Shown here piece by piece: positions 1 through 11,716 of a stretch of 16,989 nt of DNA. The first letter of the stretch is position 1, and each line of letters opens with the position of its first letter. The stretch lies in assembly GCA_023410975.1 (NCBI GenBank), contig JAEYPG010000630.1:1-16989 (forward strand). Direction: 5' to 3'. This stretch comes from Pseudomonadota bacterium. Its GTDB lineage: Bacteria; Pseudomonadota; Gammaproteobacteria; Burkholderiales; Burkholderiaceae_C. A model generated the notes under the pieces. That model worked only from the letters and a program-made list of their open reading frames with translations, was not told the DNA's origin and ran no database searches. A program made the position numbers and the translations under genes.

Positions 1-551
1 GGGCGCACCGCCGGCGGCGGGTCGCCCGTGTCTGTGGAACCGACCTGCTCAAAACCGTGAGCGCTATTTACCTCGGTGCTCGACTACTCTCGTACTGCGC
101 CAAAACGAATTTCGCAGGTCCGACTAACTCGCTGGAAAACTTCCAGCGACAATGGTTGCTTACGGCTACGCGCTGATATTTTTCCGGCATGCCTCTGTGA
201 TTTGGAAGGATCTTCTGCAGGTCTTTGAAAAATCAGGTTTGATGCATTAATTGTTGCATCCAGGGACGTAGTGCCCTGGATGCACGATAAAAAGCGGGAC
301 GGTGCAACAGTGGAAAGCGTAACGGGTACACGTTTATAACTTTCCCGACCCCTGTGATGCCGCACCAGTAGTGCTAAAACATGGAAAAAATGTCTGTCAG
401 CTGCACTGCTGTAAAGAGATCTACTTCGGGCAACTGGCTCTTCCTCAATCTATGACGGGGTCGGTTCGGATGCAGGACGTGGATGCGCATCAGGAACTGA
501 AGGCAGTTTGCACGGCCCACAGGTCGGCCTTAAGCCCGGCTGCAAAGCGTT
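1..551. other. Degraded left flank, no recognised gene
   Basis: The first ~60 bases are GC-rich and open in more than one frame, so they could be the tail of a gene starting left of the window, but no family signature was recognised. From about 60 to 550 the sequence is visibly less GC-rich than the rest of the window. Its open frames on both strands translate to low-complexity, family-less peptides. The only clear structure is the inverted repeat at 255-284. The stretch reads as decayed intergenic or mobile-element-flank DNA. Confidence 0.5.
255..284. repeat. Perfect 11-bp inverted repeat (hairpin)
   Basis: TGCATCCAGGG at 255-265 is perfectly complemented by CCCTGGATGCA at 274-284, leaving an 8-nt loop. 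No T-run follows the stem on either strand, so it is not a typical intrinsic terminator. It may be a protein-binding site, an RNA hairpin, or a remnant of a mobile-element end. The structure is directly visible; its role is unknown. Confidence 0.75.
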
Positions 552-779
552 GCAATCGACGAGCACCGCGACGTCCATGGGGTCGAGCCGATCTGCCGCG
601 TCATGCAGATTGCCCCGTCGACGTACTGACATCCTGGAAGAGCAAGGAAGCTGTTGACGCTCACCTGGGTCTCCTAGTTCAACCACCACCGGCTGCTGGA
701 GCCCATCGGCAACATCCCGCCCGCGGAAGCCGAGGCCAACTACCACCGTCAACTCGCCGAGTCGGCCGTCCCGGCCTGA
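552..779 (+). pseudogene. IS3-family transposase OrfB remnant (N- and C-termini fused by deletion)
   Basis: One reading frame from 552 to the TGA at 777-779 contains two recognisable pieces of an IS3-family OrfB (DDE integrase-type transposase). Bases 555-626 encode IDEHRDVHGVEPICRVMQIA followed by PSTY, the typical OrfB start. Bases 657-776 encode the typical C-terminus, including FNHHRLLEPIGNIPPAEAEA and YHRQLAES. The whole catalytic core between them is missing, and the frame is interrupted by TGA at 627-629 and TAG at 675-677, where a Trp codon is expected. The element is a dead internal-deletion relic. No OrfA was recognised upstream. Identification rests on recalled family motifs; the stops and truncation are visible directly. 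Confidence 0.8.
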
Positions 780-792
780 CTCACGCCAGCGA

Positions 793-818
793 GCCTCCAA
801 GATTCCCGGCGCGGTTCA
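793..818. repeat. Right terminal inverted repeat of the decayed IS3-family element
   Basis: Fourteen bases after the OrfB stop lies a segment beginning GCCTCC and ending GCGGTTCA. Read on the minus strand it begins TGAACCGC, the form of many IS3-family ends from Proteobacteria. Its position directly downstream of the OrfB remnant supports the call. A matching left end beginning TGAACCGC was not seen upstream, so the left side of the element has been lost or is too diverged. Confidence 0.65.
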
Positions 819-1347
819 CCTAGCGCCGCAACAGCAGCCGTTGCCCGTGGCGCGGCACAGCTGCAGGCCTACGCAACCGCTTGTTGTGTCTCGATGTGCC
901 GGCTCGCTGCCTGCGAGCAGCCGACTTAGTTGCTTTTCTTGCTATGGGAGATTATGCGGGATTATTTGTACTAACTGGCCTGCGGGCACCGCTTCTCGCA
1001 TGTGGGGCAGTCGCTCCCACAACGAATAGCGTTTATCCGACGCCGCGGCGTATTCCTCGAACCAAATTTGGACCTACCCGACTACGCCCCTCGCTGCAGG
1101 CCGTGCGTAGGACGGCATGCCCGCTTCCGCACTCCGGCAGGGCGTACATCGGGGGTCAGATTTCGTTGGAACCGGCGACAAGGCTCAAATTTCCTTGCAA
1201 AGAACAACGCCACAGAGATCAACTTTCCAGTTGTTCTCCTCGGACCGGAGCCGCGCCGGTAGGGTCAAATTTCCTTGTGTGAACAGCCGCGCTGAACCGG
1301 TAGCAGACCGGGCCCGTTGGTGTCGTTGGCACCGCTACGCTACTCGC
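819..1347. other. Intergenic stretch upstream of kinase 1, with dispersed motifs
   Basis: No coding sequence was recognised. Open frames continue into kinase 1 from 1117, but that upstream segment contains non-coding repeats and lacks family similarity, so the kinase start is placed at 1348. The stretch holds a small hairpin (GCTCGC at 902-907, GCGAGC at 913-918) and three copies of a 17-bp motif at 1152-1168, 1181-1197 and 1261-1277, described separately. The promoter of kinase 1 should lie here, but no clear -35/-10 pair was seen. Confidence 0.5.
1152..1284 (+). repeat. Three copies of a dispersed motif, RGGGTCARATTTCSTTG...GAAC
   Basis: Copies begin at 1152, 1181 and 1261. Each is about 17 bp (third copy AGGGTCAAATTTCCTTG) and is followed 0, 4 and 3 bases later by GAAC. 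A fourth copy lies upstream of kinase 2 at 5138-5163. All are on the + strand in front of the two paralogous kinase genes and none was found elsewhere in the window. They may be regulator-binding sites, or remnants of a small repeated element duplicated along with the genes. Confidence 0.7.
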
Positions 1348-4938
<3,591 letters not shown>

Positions 4939-5137
4939 ATCAGGGAAGCGAGGTGCATGATGACCAACACTCCACGTACCCGGTCGGTGCCCCAATCTGG
5001 GCGCCGCCGCGGCGGCTGGACGTGTTCACCGAGATCAGCGCGGGCGGCACGCGCTCCGACGCAGTAAGCCGATGCGCTCACGGACGCAGCCAGTCGTGGT
5101 GCAAGACCGTCGCATGTCTGCGCCGCAGCGACCACCA

Positions 5138-5163
5138 AGGGGCAGATTTCCTTGTGGATGAAC
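5138..5163 (+). repeat. Fourth copy of the dispersed motif, upstream of kinase 2
   Basis: AGGGGCAGATTTCCTTG at 5138-5154 is followed five bases later by GAAC (5160-5163). It matches the third copy upstream of kinase 1 (1261-1284), including the shared CTTGTG extension. Its position before kinase 2 parallels the copies before kinase 1. Confidence 0.7.
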
Positions 5164-5180
5164 GAGAAATTTTTCTCGTT
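5161..5180. promoter_or_regulatory. 20-bp near-perfect palindrome upstream of kinase 2
   Basis: AACGAGAAATTTTTCTCGTT is a palindrome apart from its central pair, giving 9-bp arms. It overlaps the GAAC end of the dispersed motif and sits about 60 bases upstream of GTG 5240. Size and symmetry fit an operator for a dimeric regulator. With almost no loop, it is less likely to act as an RNA hairpin. The regulator is unknown. Confidence 0.5.
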
Positions 5181-5239
5181 GACTGAGCAGCCGTCCCGAT
5201 CGAGCCCGACACTGACACTGCTCCCGGTTAGGCTGCCGT

Positions 5240-7432
5240 GTGGTGACGATTCGAACAGACAGCGATAGTGGCGGCTGGCCGTTTGTCCACAGCGAAATGG
5301 CACAGCGCTTGTCCTGCCATGACTGGGCAGCCACGCCGTTGGGAGCCATCGAGCTCTGGCCAACGCGGCTGCGCATGGCCGTGGAGCTCATGCTCGCAAG
5401 CCGACAGCCCAGCTACATCGCCTGGGGGCCGCAGTACACCTTGCTCTACAACGACAGCTTCCTCCCGTGCCTGGGCAGCAGGCACCCCGCCGCGCTGGGC
5501 CAGCCCTATGCGCGGGTGTGGCCCGAGATCTGGGAGGAATACCGGCCCATCGCCGAGGCGACGTTGCGCGGGCAGTCCTATTACTTCGTTGACCGCCCGG
5601 TGCCGCTGCAAGGGCGTGCGGGGCGGCCCATGAGCTGGCTCACTTTTTCCTGGACGCCGCTGCGCGACGACACAGGGCAGGTCGCGGGATTCTTCTGTGT
5701 AGCGACCGAAACGACCGACCAGGTCCTGGCGCGGCAGGTGTACCAGCAGTCCGAGTTGCGGCACGCCTACCTGCTCAGGCTCAGCGACGCGCTGCGGCCG
5801 CTGGCCGACGCGCAACGCATAAAGGCCGCGGCCACGCGGATTCTGGGTGAGGAGCTGGGTACCGACCGGGTTCTCTACGCCGAGCACGTGCGCAAGGATG
5901 AGGAGGACTTCTGGCTGATCGAGAACGTGTACTGCCGGCCCGGCCTTGATTTCCCGGACGGCCTGTATCCGCTCAAGAGCTTCGGCCGGGATGCCTACGA
6001 GGCGCTGCAGGGACGCCCCGTCATCGTTGACGACGTGGCCCAGGACCCTGGCATCGCCGAGCCGGCCAGGCAGGCGTTCGCGGCGCTGTCCGTCTCAGCC
6101 TACGCGGCGCTGCCCCTCCTCAAAGACGGCAAGTTCGTCGCCCTGCTGGCGATGAACCAGTCCATGCCGCGCCAGTGGACGGCGCTGGAGCTGGCACTGC
6201 TGCAGGAGACGGCAGAGCGCACCTGGGAGGCCGTCGAGCGCGCCCGGGCACAAGCCGCGCGGCGTGAGAGCGAGAAGACGCTGCGCCTTGCCTTGGACGC
6301 CGGCGGCATGGGCGTCTTTGTCTGGGATCTCGGCGCGGATAGCCTGCAGTGGGATGCACGGCAGTACGAGCTGTTCGGCACCGACAGGCGCCAAGGCGAC
6401 ATGACCGGAGCGCGTGCACTGTCGCTGGTGCACCCCGAGGATCGACCAGCGCTGGAGTCAGCAATCCGCGCCGTGGTCGATGCAGGCCAAGGCACGTTCT
6501 GGTTCGAGTTCCGGGTCCCGCAGCCCGATGGCTGGGTGCGCTGGGTGGCCGGGCGCGCGCAGGTGCTGCCAGGACCCGATGGGCGAGCGATCCGAATGAT
6601 TGGCCTCAACTTCGACACGACACAGGCGCACGCGGCCGAGGCGGCGCTGGCCGCCATCAATGCCACCCTGGAGCAGCGGGTGCAGCAGCGTACGGCCGAG
6701 CTGGCAACTGCACGCGACGAGGCCGAGGCCGCCAGCCGGGCCAAGAGTGCATTCCTGGCGCACATGAGCCACGAGTTCCGCACGCCGCTCAACGCTGTCA
6801 TTGGCCTGAGCCAGCTCCTGCAGCGACGCTGCCTGCCTGATGACGGCGCACGCTACGTACACCTAATCCACCAAGCCGGCGAGCAGCTGCTGGCGTTGAC
6901 CAACGACGTGCTGGATCTTTCGCGCATCGAGGCTGGCGAGCTGCAGCTGGAGCGGACACGCTTCGAGCTGTTGCTGCTGCTGGAATCGGTACGTGCCATC
7001 GTTGCGCCGCAGGTTGCCGCTGCAGGCTTGTCGCTGACATTCGATCTGCCTGACGGCCTTCCCGCCCAGCTCTTGGGTGACCCCTTGCGTTTGACGCAGG
7101 TGCTCATCAGCTTGCTGCGCAACGCCGTAAAATTTACCCCAGCAGGCGCAGTCAACTTGACGGTGCAGGAGATCGCGTGCGATGGCGCCGTCTGCACGCT
7201 GCGCTTCGACGTCACGGACACGGGCATCGGTATTAACCGCGAGCAGCACGGCCGCATCTTCGAGCCCTTCACGCAAGCCGATGGCTCCATCACACGGCGC
7301 TTCGGGGGCACGGGGCTGGGCCTGTCCATCGTGCGGCGCCTGGTAGACATGATGGGTGGTACGTTGACCCTGGAAAGCCAAGTCGGATCGGGCAGCACGT
7401 TCAGCGTGACGCTGGCGTTTCCCGTCGCGTGA
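5240..7432 (+). CDS. Soluble PAS-GAF-PAS sensor histidine kinase (kinase 2)
   Basis: This 730-aa cytoplasmic histidine kinase has no receiver. Domains (from GTG 5240): N-terminal PAS-like module ~12-150, beginning WPFVHSEMAQRLSCHDWAA; GAF ~177-335; PAS ~348-463 of the PAS_3 type (VHPEDR, VRWVAGRAQ); coiled linker ~465-500; HisKA ~501-566 with His511 in HMSHEFRTPLNA; HATPase ~612-728 with Asn628, VTDTGIGI (Asp660) and GGTGLGLSI. In the N-box the first Asn of the usual NLLxNA is Ser624, but the second Asn remains. The start is one of two adjacent GTG codons (5240 or 5243), behind a weak TTAGG site. The front half is paralogous to kinase 1 and the catalytic half to kinase 3. It must transfer to a receiver encoded elsewhere or to kinase 1's receiver. 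Confidence 0.92.
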   Translation: MVTIRTDSDSGGWPFVHSEMAQRLSCHDWAATPLGAIELWPTRLRMAVELMLASRQPSYIAWGPQYTLLYNDSFLPCLGSRHPAALGQPYARVWPEIWEEYRPIAEATLRGQSYYFVDRPVPLQGRAGRPMSWLTFSWTPLRDDTGQVAGFFCVATETTDQVLARQVYQQSELRHAYLLRLSDALRPLADAQRIKAAATRILGEELGTDRVLYAEHVRKDEEDFWLIENVYCRPGLDFPDGLYPLKSFGRDAYEALQGRPVIVDDVAQDPGIAEPARQAFAALSVSAYAALPLLKDGKFVALLAMNQSMPRQWTALELALLQETAERTWEAVERARAQAARRESEKTLRLALDAGGMGVFVWDLGADSLQWDARQYELFGTDRRQGDMTGARALSLVHPEDRPALESAIRAVVDAGQGTFWFEFRVPQPDGWVRWVAGRAQVLPGPDGRAIRMIGLNFDTTQAHAAEAALAAINATLEQRVQQRTAELATARDEAEAASRAKSAFLAHMSHEFRTPLNAVIGLSQLLQRRCLPDDGARYVHLIHQAGEQLLALTNDVLDLSRIEAGELQLERTRFELLLLLESVRAIVAPQVAAAGLSLTFDLPDGLPAQLLGDPLRLTQVLISLLRNAVKFTPAGAVNLTVQEIACDGAVCTLRFDVTDTGIGINREQHGRIFEPFTQADGSITRRFGGTGLGLSIVRRLVDMMGGTLTLESQVGSGSTFSVTLAFPVA

Positions 7433-7716
7433 CCGTCTTGCGTGGTTGGTGGCCAGCGAGCCACGGCGCTGGTTCGACTCCGTCTTAGCACTTGCGCGCC
7501 AGGACGGCACGCTGGATTTCGTGAGGCACGCCACGCGGCACATCGCCACGTGCGAGACGGTTTCATCGATTTGTGATCGATCGGTCACAATAGCGTCGTG
7601 TGTACCTCCGTTTGCTCCCACCTGCCGCGAGCGCGGCCCATGGCTCAACGAAGCCAGGGGCGCGACGCCGGGCTGCGACTGTGGGTCCGGGCACGCACTG
7701 AAGCGGCCGGCTGGCC
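7433..7716. other. Gap after kinase 2; no toxin gene found
   Basis: One frame here is open (around 7446-7560, including WFDSVLALARQDGTLDFVRH), but it matches no family I recognise and soon loses protein-like character. The position immediately upstream of the antidote relic is where its toxin gene would be expected in this addiction-module type, yet no RelE/ParE-like sequence is visible. A 16-bp near-palindrome lies at 7573-7588. Confidence 0.45.
7573..7588. promoter_or_regulatory. Near-palindrome GTGATCGATCGGTCAC, candidate operator
   Basis: This 16-bp sequence is self-complementary except for one symmetric base pair. It is followed at once by ACAATAG, which resembles a -10 element, and sits ~130 bases upstream of the antidote relic. 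It could be the former autoregulatory operator of the addiction module. This is inference from symmetry and position only. Confidence 0.35.
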
Positions 7717-8023
7717 ATGACAGGTCAGACCGCCAGTCCGCTGCGGTGTAACGCTGCGAGGCTTGCCCTGGATGCGGATGCCGTCGCCGCGCACCTTTGC
7801 CGTTTGCTTGAAGCGGGCTATGTCGCGGGCGTCGCCGCTCCACTGGGCGATGTGGCCCGCACGCGCGGCAATGGCATAGGTGGCGCGGGACGCTGGCCTG
7901 TCGCGCGAGACCCTGTACCGTGCCCTGCGCCCCGCAAGCTGTCCCCGGCTTGACACCATCGTGCGGGTCTGCACCGCGCTGGGTGTGAGATTGACCGCGC
8001 ATCCGATTGGCCTGATGCGCTGA
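7717..8023 (+). pseudogene. Frameshifted addiction-module antidote (HTH, HI1420-type)
   Basis: From ATG 7717 the frame encodes a short N-terminus ending in EAGYVAGVAAPLGDVARTRG, matching the first half of the 'probable addiction module antidote' family (TIGR02684, HI1420-like), whose core reads roughly LxDIARARGMTQIARExGLSRExLYKAL. At about 7879 the match jumps one frame. From 7880 to the TGA at 8021-8023 it continues VARDAGLSRETLYRALRP and then RLDTIVRVCTALGVRLTAHP, the rest of the helix-turn-helix domain. The second frame has TAG at 7877-7879 directly before it, so it cannot be read alone. The gene is therefore disrupted by a single-base-type frameshift, unless recoding or a sequencing error is involved. 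The usual upstream toxin partner is absent. Confidence 0.75.
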
Positions 8024-8181
8024 CGCAAGACGTCAAGAAGGAAAAGCATGTTGATCAGAGGACGCCGCACGAGCGGCGGCCACGCGTGCCATTGCTGCAA
8101 GCCATGCCACGCCTGGGAAAGCCACGGGGCGGGCTTGGCCGTCGAATCCAGCGACCGCGGCACCGCGCCTGTCCTGGGGGC

Positions 8182-11100
8182 ATGACGCCCGCCATGAACG
8201 ACACCCGCACGCTGCAGCGACCGACTGCTGCCTCTTCGGCCGCACCGGCGGCGCCCGGTGGCCTGCCGCGCCTGCGGCTCGGCAACCTGCTTCTGGCCCT
8301 GCTGCTTGCCGTGCTGCTGCCCTCGCTGGCCGTCGGCGGCTATGCCACCTGGCGCGCGGTGCGCGCGAGCCAGGCCGCAGCCCAGGCGCGCCTCGCGGAC
8401 ACCGCAGCGGCCCTGGCGCTTGCCGTGGATCGCGAGATCGCCGGCTTCCGCAGTGCCGCCATCGCCCTGGCCGCCTCGCGCAGTCTCGATGGACCGGTGC
8501 CCGATCTGGCGGGCTTCGAGACTGAGGCCCGCCGCGTCGCGCACGCCCTGGGCACGTCGCTGTTGTTGATCGACGGCGAAGCGATGCGTCAGCTCGTCAA
8601 CACGGCGCGTCCTCCGGGCGCGTCGGTCAACGTCATCACGGCAGCGGACTTCAGGGCCGTGGTGAGCACCGGCCGCCCGGTAGTGACGGGCCTCGTGCAC
8701 AGCAGGAACGCGGGCCATCTGGTCGTCGGCGTGGCCGTGCCCGTGGAGCGCGCAGGGCGGGTCGCCTACGTGCTGGCGGTGCGCCTCACGCCTGCGCGGC
8801 TGCAGCAGTTGCTGGCTGCCCAGGCACTGCCACCCGGCACCATCGCTTCCGTTGCGGACGGGCGCGGTGCCGTCGTCGCGCGATCGGACGCGCTGCATGA
8901 GAAGCTCGTTGGCCAACAAGCCCCGGCCAGGGTACGCACGCAGTACGAAGGACGCGCCTCGGGAGCGTTTCAAAGCCGCTCGCTCGACGGCGTGGAGCGC
9001 GTGATCGCGTTCCAGGCAGTTCCTGCGGCTGAGGGCTGGCGGGTTTTCGTGGGCGACCCCGCATCCGTCCACAGGGCAGCCTGGCAAGGTCCCCTGCTGG
9101 CGCTTGCAGCCGGAAGTGCGGTCCTTCTGGTGGCCGCGGGGGTGCTCGCCGCCCTGGCCGCGCGCAAGGTATTGCGACCGGTGCACGCACTGGGCCGCCA
9201 CGCCGAAGCACTGGCTGCTGGCATGCCGGACATGTCGACAGCCACCCTGCCTCCGGCATCAGTGCGGGAGTTGGAGGCACTGCGTCGGGGCTTCGCGCGG
9301 GCCGAGGCTGCCATCGAGGTGCGCAGTCGTTCCCTGGTGGAGTTGACGGCAACGCTGGACTTGGCGACCGCCTTCGTGCATGCCCTGGATGGGACGATTC
9401 TTTACTGGTCAAAGGGCTGCGAGCGCCTCTACGGCTGGACAGCACCGGAGGCCGTGGGCCGCAGTGCGCAGGCGTTGTTGCGCACCGTCCTGCCCGTGCC
9501 GCTTTCCGAGGTGGAAGTCGCGTTGGAGCGCGACGGCGAGTGGAAGGGCGACGTGCGCCACACCACCCGCGATGGCAGGGAATTGGTCGTCGTTGCGCGC
9601 AAGGCGCTGCGCCGCGACGCTCAGGGGCACCCGGCCGCTGTGATGGAGGCCCTCACAGACGTGACGGCGGCGCGAAAGGCCCAAGCGGCGCTTGCGCGCA
9701 GCAACGAGGAAGCCCGGCTTGCCGCCGAGCGCGTGCAGCTGGCACTGGCCGCTGGAGCGATCATCGGCACCTGGATCTGGGACATTCCCAGCGATGCTTT
9801 GACCGTGGATGAGCGCCTGGCGCAGAGCTTCGGCATCGACCCGGCCCTGGGCTGTACAGGGTTGTCGCTGGAGCAGGTGATTGCCACCGTCCACCCTGAG
9901 GACGTTGGCGGGCTGCGCTCGGCCATTGCCGACGCCCTTGCGCGTGCTGGTCCCTACAGCCATGAATACCGCGTGCGCGGCCGTGACGGCGTCTACCGTT
10001 GGATCGAGGCCAATGGCCGGGTCGAGCTTGCCGCGGACGGCACGCCGCTGCGCTTTCCCGGCGTGCTGCTGGACATTGAGCAGCGCCGCACACTCGAAGC
10101 CGAGCGCGACCAGGCCACGGCGCTGCTGCGCGCCTTTGCCGATGCCGTGCCGGGCGTCGTGTACGCCAAGGACCGCGAGGGACGGATGCTGGTCGCCAAC
10201 CAGGGCGTGACTGCCCTCGTCGGCAAGCCGCCGGCGTTCTACATCGGCAAGACGGATCGGGAGTTCCTTGACAACCAGGCCCAGGCCGAGGCCGTGATGG
10301 CCAATGACCGCCGGGTGATGGATCGCGGGGTTGCCGAGCAGCTGGAGGAGACGGTGAGCCGCCCAGGCGGTGAGCTCGCAGTCTGGCTCTCCACAAAGGC
10401 ACCGTTCCGTGACAGCCAGGGAAGCGTCATCGGCATCATCGGCGCCTCGCTCGACATCACCGCGCGCAAGGAGACCGAAGCGGCGCTGGCCGAGCTCAAT
10501 GCCACGCTGGAGCGGCGCGTGGCCGAGCGCACCGCCGAGCTCGCCGCCGCGCGCGACGCGGCACAAGCCGCCAACCGTGCCAAGAGCGCGTTTCTGGCCC
10601 ACATGAGCCACGAAATCCGCACGCCGCTCAATGCCGTCATTGGCCTGAGCCAGTTGCTGCAGCAGCTGGCGCTGCCCGAGCGCGCGCTGGCCTTCGTGGG
10701 GCACATCAGCCAGGCCGGCGAGCAGTTGCTGGGGCTGACCAACGACGTGCTCGATCTCTCGCGCATTGAGGCGGGCGAGATGCGGCTGGAGGCCGTGCCA
10801 TTCGAGCTGCCGCTGCTGCTCGATGCGGTGCGGGCCCTGGTGCAGCCCCAGGCCGCAGCAAAAGCCCTGGAGCTGGTGGCTGATGTCGCACCGGAGCTGC
10901 CGCGGTTCGTCATCGGCGACCCGTTGCGGCTGCGCCAGGTGCTGCTCAACCTGCTGTCCAACGCGGTGAAGTTCACGGCCAGTGGCAGGGTGAAGCTCCG
11001 CGCACGACAGCTGGCACGCAATGGGCAATTGGCCGCACTGCGCTTGGACGTGGTGGACACGGGCATCGGCATCACGCCCGAGCACCAGGAGCGTATCTTC

Positions 11101-11283
11101 GAGCCGTTCACGCAGGCCGACGGCTCCATCACGCGGCGCTTTGGGGGCACGGGGCTGGGGTTATCCATCGTGCGGCGCCTGGTGGACATGATGGGCGGGA
11201 GGCTGCAGGTGGCGAGCTTGCCAGGGCAGGGCAGTACGTTCAGCGTCACGCTGACGCTGGAAGTGCCGCCGGGTCAGGATTGA
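8182..11283 (+). CDS. Membrane-bound HAMP/triple-PAS sensor histidine kinase (kinase 3)
   Basis: This 1033-aa inner-membrane histidine kinase has no receiver. Residues from ATG 8182: TM1 ~33-54 (LGNLLLALLLAVLLPSLAV); periplasmic sensor ~55-303, probably a double-Cache-like fold with a VADGRGAVVARS strand; TM2 ~305-327; HAMP ~328-380; PAS ~388-500; PAS_3-type ~518-640; PAS_4-type ~645-765; coiled linker to ~800; HisKA with His810 (HMSHEIRTPLNA); HATPase ~910-1025 with LLNLLSNAVKFT, VVDTGIGI and GGTGLGLSI. Upstream GTG 8086 is in frame but adds a basic, non-hydrophobic extension without family support. ATG 8194 is an equally possible start, and GGGGG at 8176-8180 is the only ribosome-site-like run. 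The catalytic core aligns with kinase 2 at the DNA level without net gaps. The ligand is unknown. Confidence 0.92.
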   Translation: MTPAMNDTRTLQRPTAASSAAPAAPGGLPRLRLGNLLLALLLAVLLPSLAVGGYATWRAVRASQAAAQARLADTAAALALAVDREIAGFRSAAIALAASRSLDGPVPDLAGFETEARRVAHALGTSLLLIDGEAMRQLVNTARPPGASVNVITAADFRAVVSTGRPVVTGLVHSRNAGHLVVGVAVPVERAGRVAYVLAVRLTPARLQQLLAAQALPPGTIASVADGRGAVVARSDALHEKLVGQQAPARVRTQYEGRASGAFQSRSLDGVERVIAFQAVPAAEGWRVFVGDPASVHRAAWQGPLLALAAGSAVLLVAAGVLAALAARKVLRPVHALGRHAEALAAGMPDMSTATLPPASVRELEALRRGFARAEAAIEVRSRSLVELTATLDLATAFVHALDGTILYWSKGCERLYGWTAPEAVGRSAQALLRTVLPVPLSEVEVALERDGEWKGDVRHTTRDGRELVVVARKALRRDAQGHPAAVMEALTDVTAARKAQAALARSNEEARLAAERVQLALAAGAIIGTWIWDIPSDALTVDERLAQSFGIDPALGCTGLSLEQVIATVHPEDVGGLRSAIADALARAGPYSHEYRVRGRDGVYRWIEANGRVELAADGTPLRFPGVLLDIEQRRTLEAERDQATALLRAFADAVPGVVYAKDREGRMLVANQGVTALVGKPPAFYIGKTDREFLDNQAQAEAVMANDRRVMDRGVAEQLEETVSRPGGELAVWLSTKAPFRDSQGSVIGIIGASLDITARKETEAALAELNATLERRVAERTAELAAARDAAQAANRAKSAFLAHMSHEIRTPLNAVIGLSQLLQQLALPERALAFVGHISQAGEQLLGLTNDVLDLSRIEAGEMRLEAVPFELPLLLDAVRALVQPQAAAKALELVADVAPELPRFVIGDPLRLRQVLLNLLSNAVKFTASGRVKLRARQLARNGQLAALRLDVVDTGIGITPEHQERIFEPFTQADGSITRRFGGTGLGLSIVRRLVDMMGGRLQVASLPGQGSTFSVTLTLEVPPGQD

Positions 11284-11716
11284 AGCCGCGGCCGTACGCT
11301 TGCCAGCGGTCTCGGGCGACGTCTTTGGGCACTCCTGGGCGCGATTGAGCGCTGGTCCTTGCGCCGGAGCTCGGCGGCACGCTGTACCTGCCTGCCTGGG
11401 CTCGGGGCTTGCAAGAAGGATTGGCGCTGGCGCAGTGCTGCGCAGCGCACGATAGCCGGCCGCGCTGTGCGGCATGGCAAGGTCCAAGCACGCCAACGCG
11501 AGCTCGATGGCTTCAGGGCGTTCGGCATCGTCGGCCGGCTCGTGCGTTCAGTCCGGGGTCGGCGTACTTTTTGGGGAATTTGGTGCGCTTTGCCTGACGC
11601 CATGGTCGTCACCGGCCACTCCCCCTGATCTCGTACCCACGCAACCGGCGTTTTCGGTGTCGTGTTGGCCGGCTGCTGTGTAGAGTCGGTCCCCCTTTCG
11701 CTGCGTCGAGGCAGCC
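11284..11716. other. Gap between kinase 3 and the Tn3-type transposase
   Basis: No gene was recognised. The + strand frame around 11344-11445 (including ELGGTLYLPAWARGLQEG) looks mildly protein-like but has no start and no family. GGGGTCGGCGTAC at 11555-11567 resembles the GGGG start of a Tn3-family end, but no matching right end was found. The transposase promoter should lie in the last ~150 bases; no clear -35/-10 pair was seen. Confidence 0.45.

Larger units (their letters stand above)
4939..5239. other. Gap between kinases 1 and 2
   Basis: This stretch separates the two kinase genes, so they are unlikely to be tightly translationally coupled. It contains a possible 36-codon ORF from ATG 4957 preceded by a GGAAGCGAGG-like ribosome site. 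That ORF encodes an Arg/Ser-rich peptide of no recognised family and is not annotated as a gene. The right half holds a copy of the dispersed motif (5138-5163) overlapping a 20-bp palindrome (5161-5180), about 60-100 bases upstream of the kinase 2 start. No rho-independent terminator was seen immediately after kinase 1. Confidence 0.5.

Noticed and set aside
1..60. Possible C-terminal tail of a gene entering from the left
   Set aside because: Several frames are open over this short stretch and none carries a recognisable signature, so no frame can be preferred.
371..823. 150-codon open frame on the + strand
   Set aside because: It is low-similarity and runs over the IS3 remnant in a different frame from the one that encodes recognisable OrfB.
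1117..1347. Upstream extension of the kinase 1 reading frame
   Set aside because: The extra 77 codons overlap the dispersed motif copies and show no family character. Similarity to kinase 2 begins only at the WPF segment after GTG 1348.
4957..5067. 36-codon ORF with a plausible ribosome site after kinase 1
   Set aside because: The product is Arg/Ser-rich with no recognised family, and such short GC-rich frames are expected by chance.
9409..11085. Very long minus-strand open frame opposite kinase 3
   Set aside because: Shadow of a high-GC coding gene; the translation is Gln/His/Arg-rich without family motifs. The same applies to the other long antisense frames in this window.
11335..11370. 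CGATTGAGCGCTGG shared exactly with the start of kinase 1 (around 1455)
   Set aside because: Fourteen bases with only weak flanking resemblance; not enough to claim a fourth kinase remnant.
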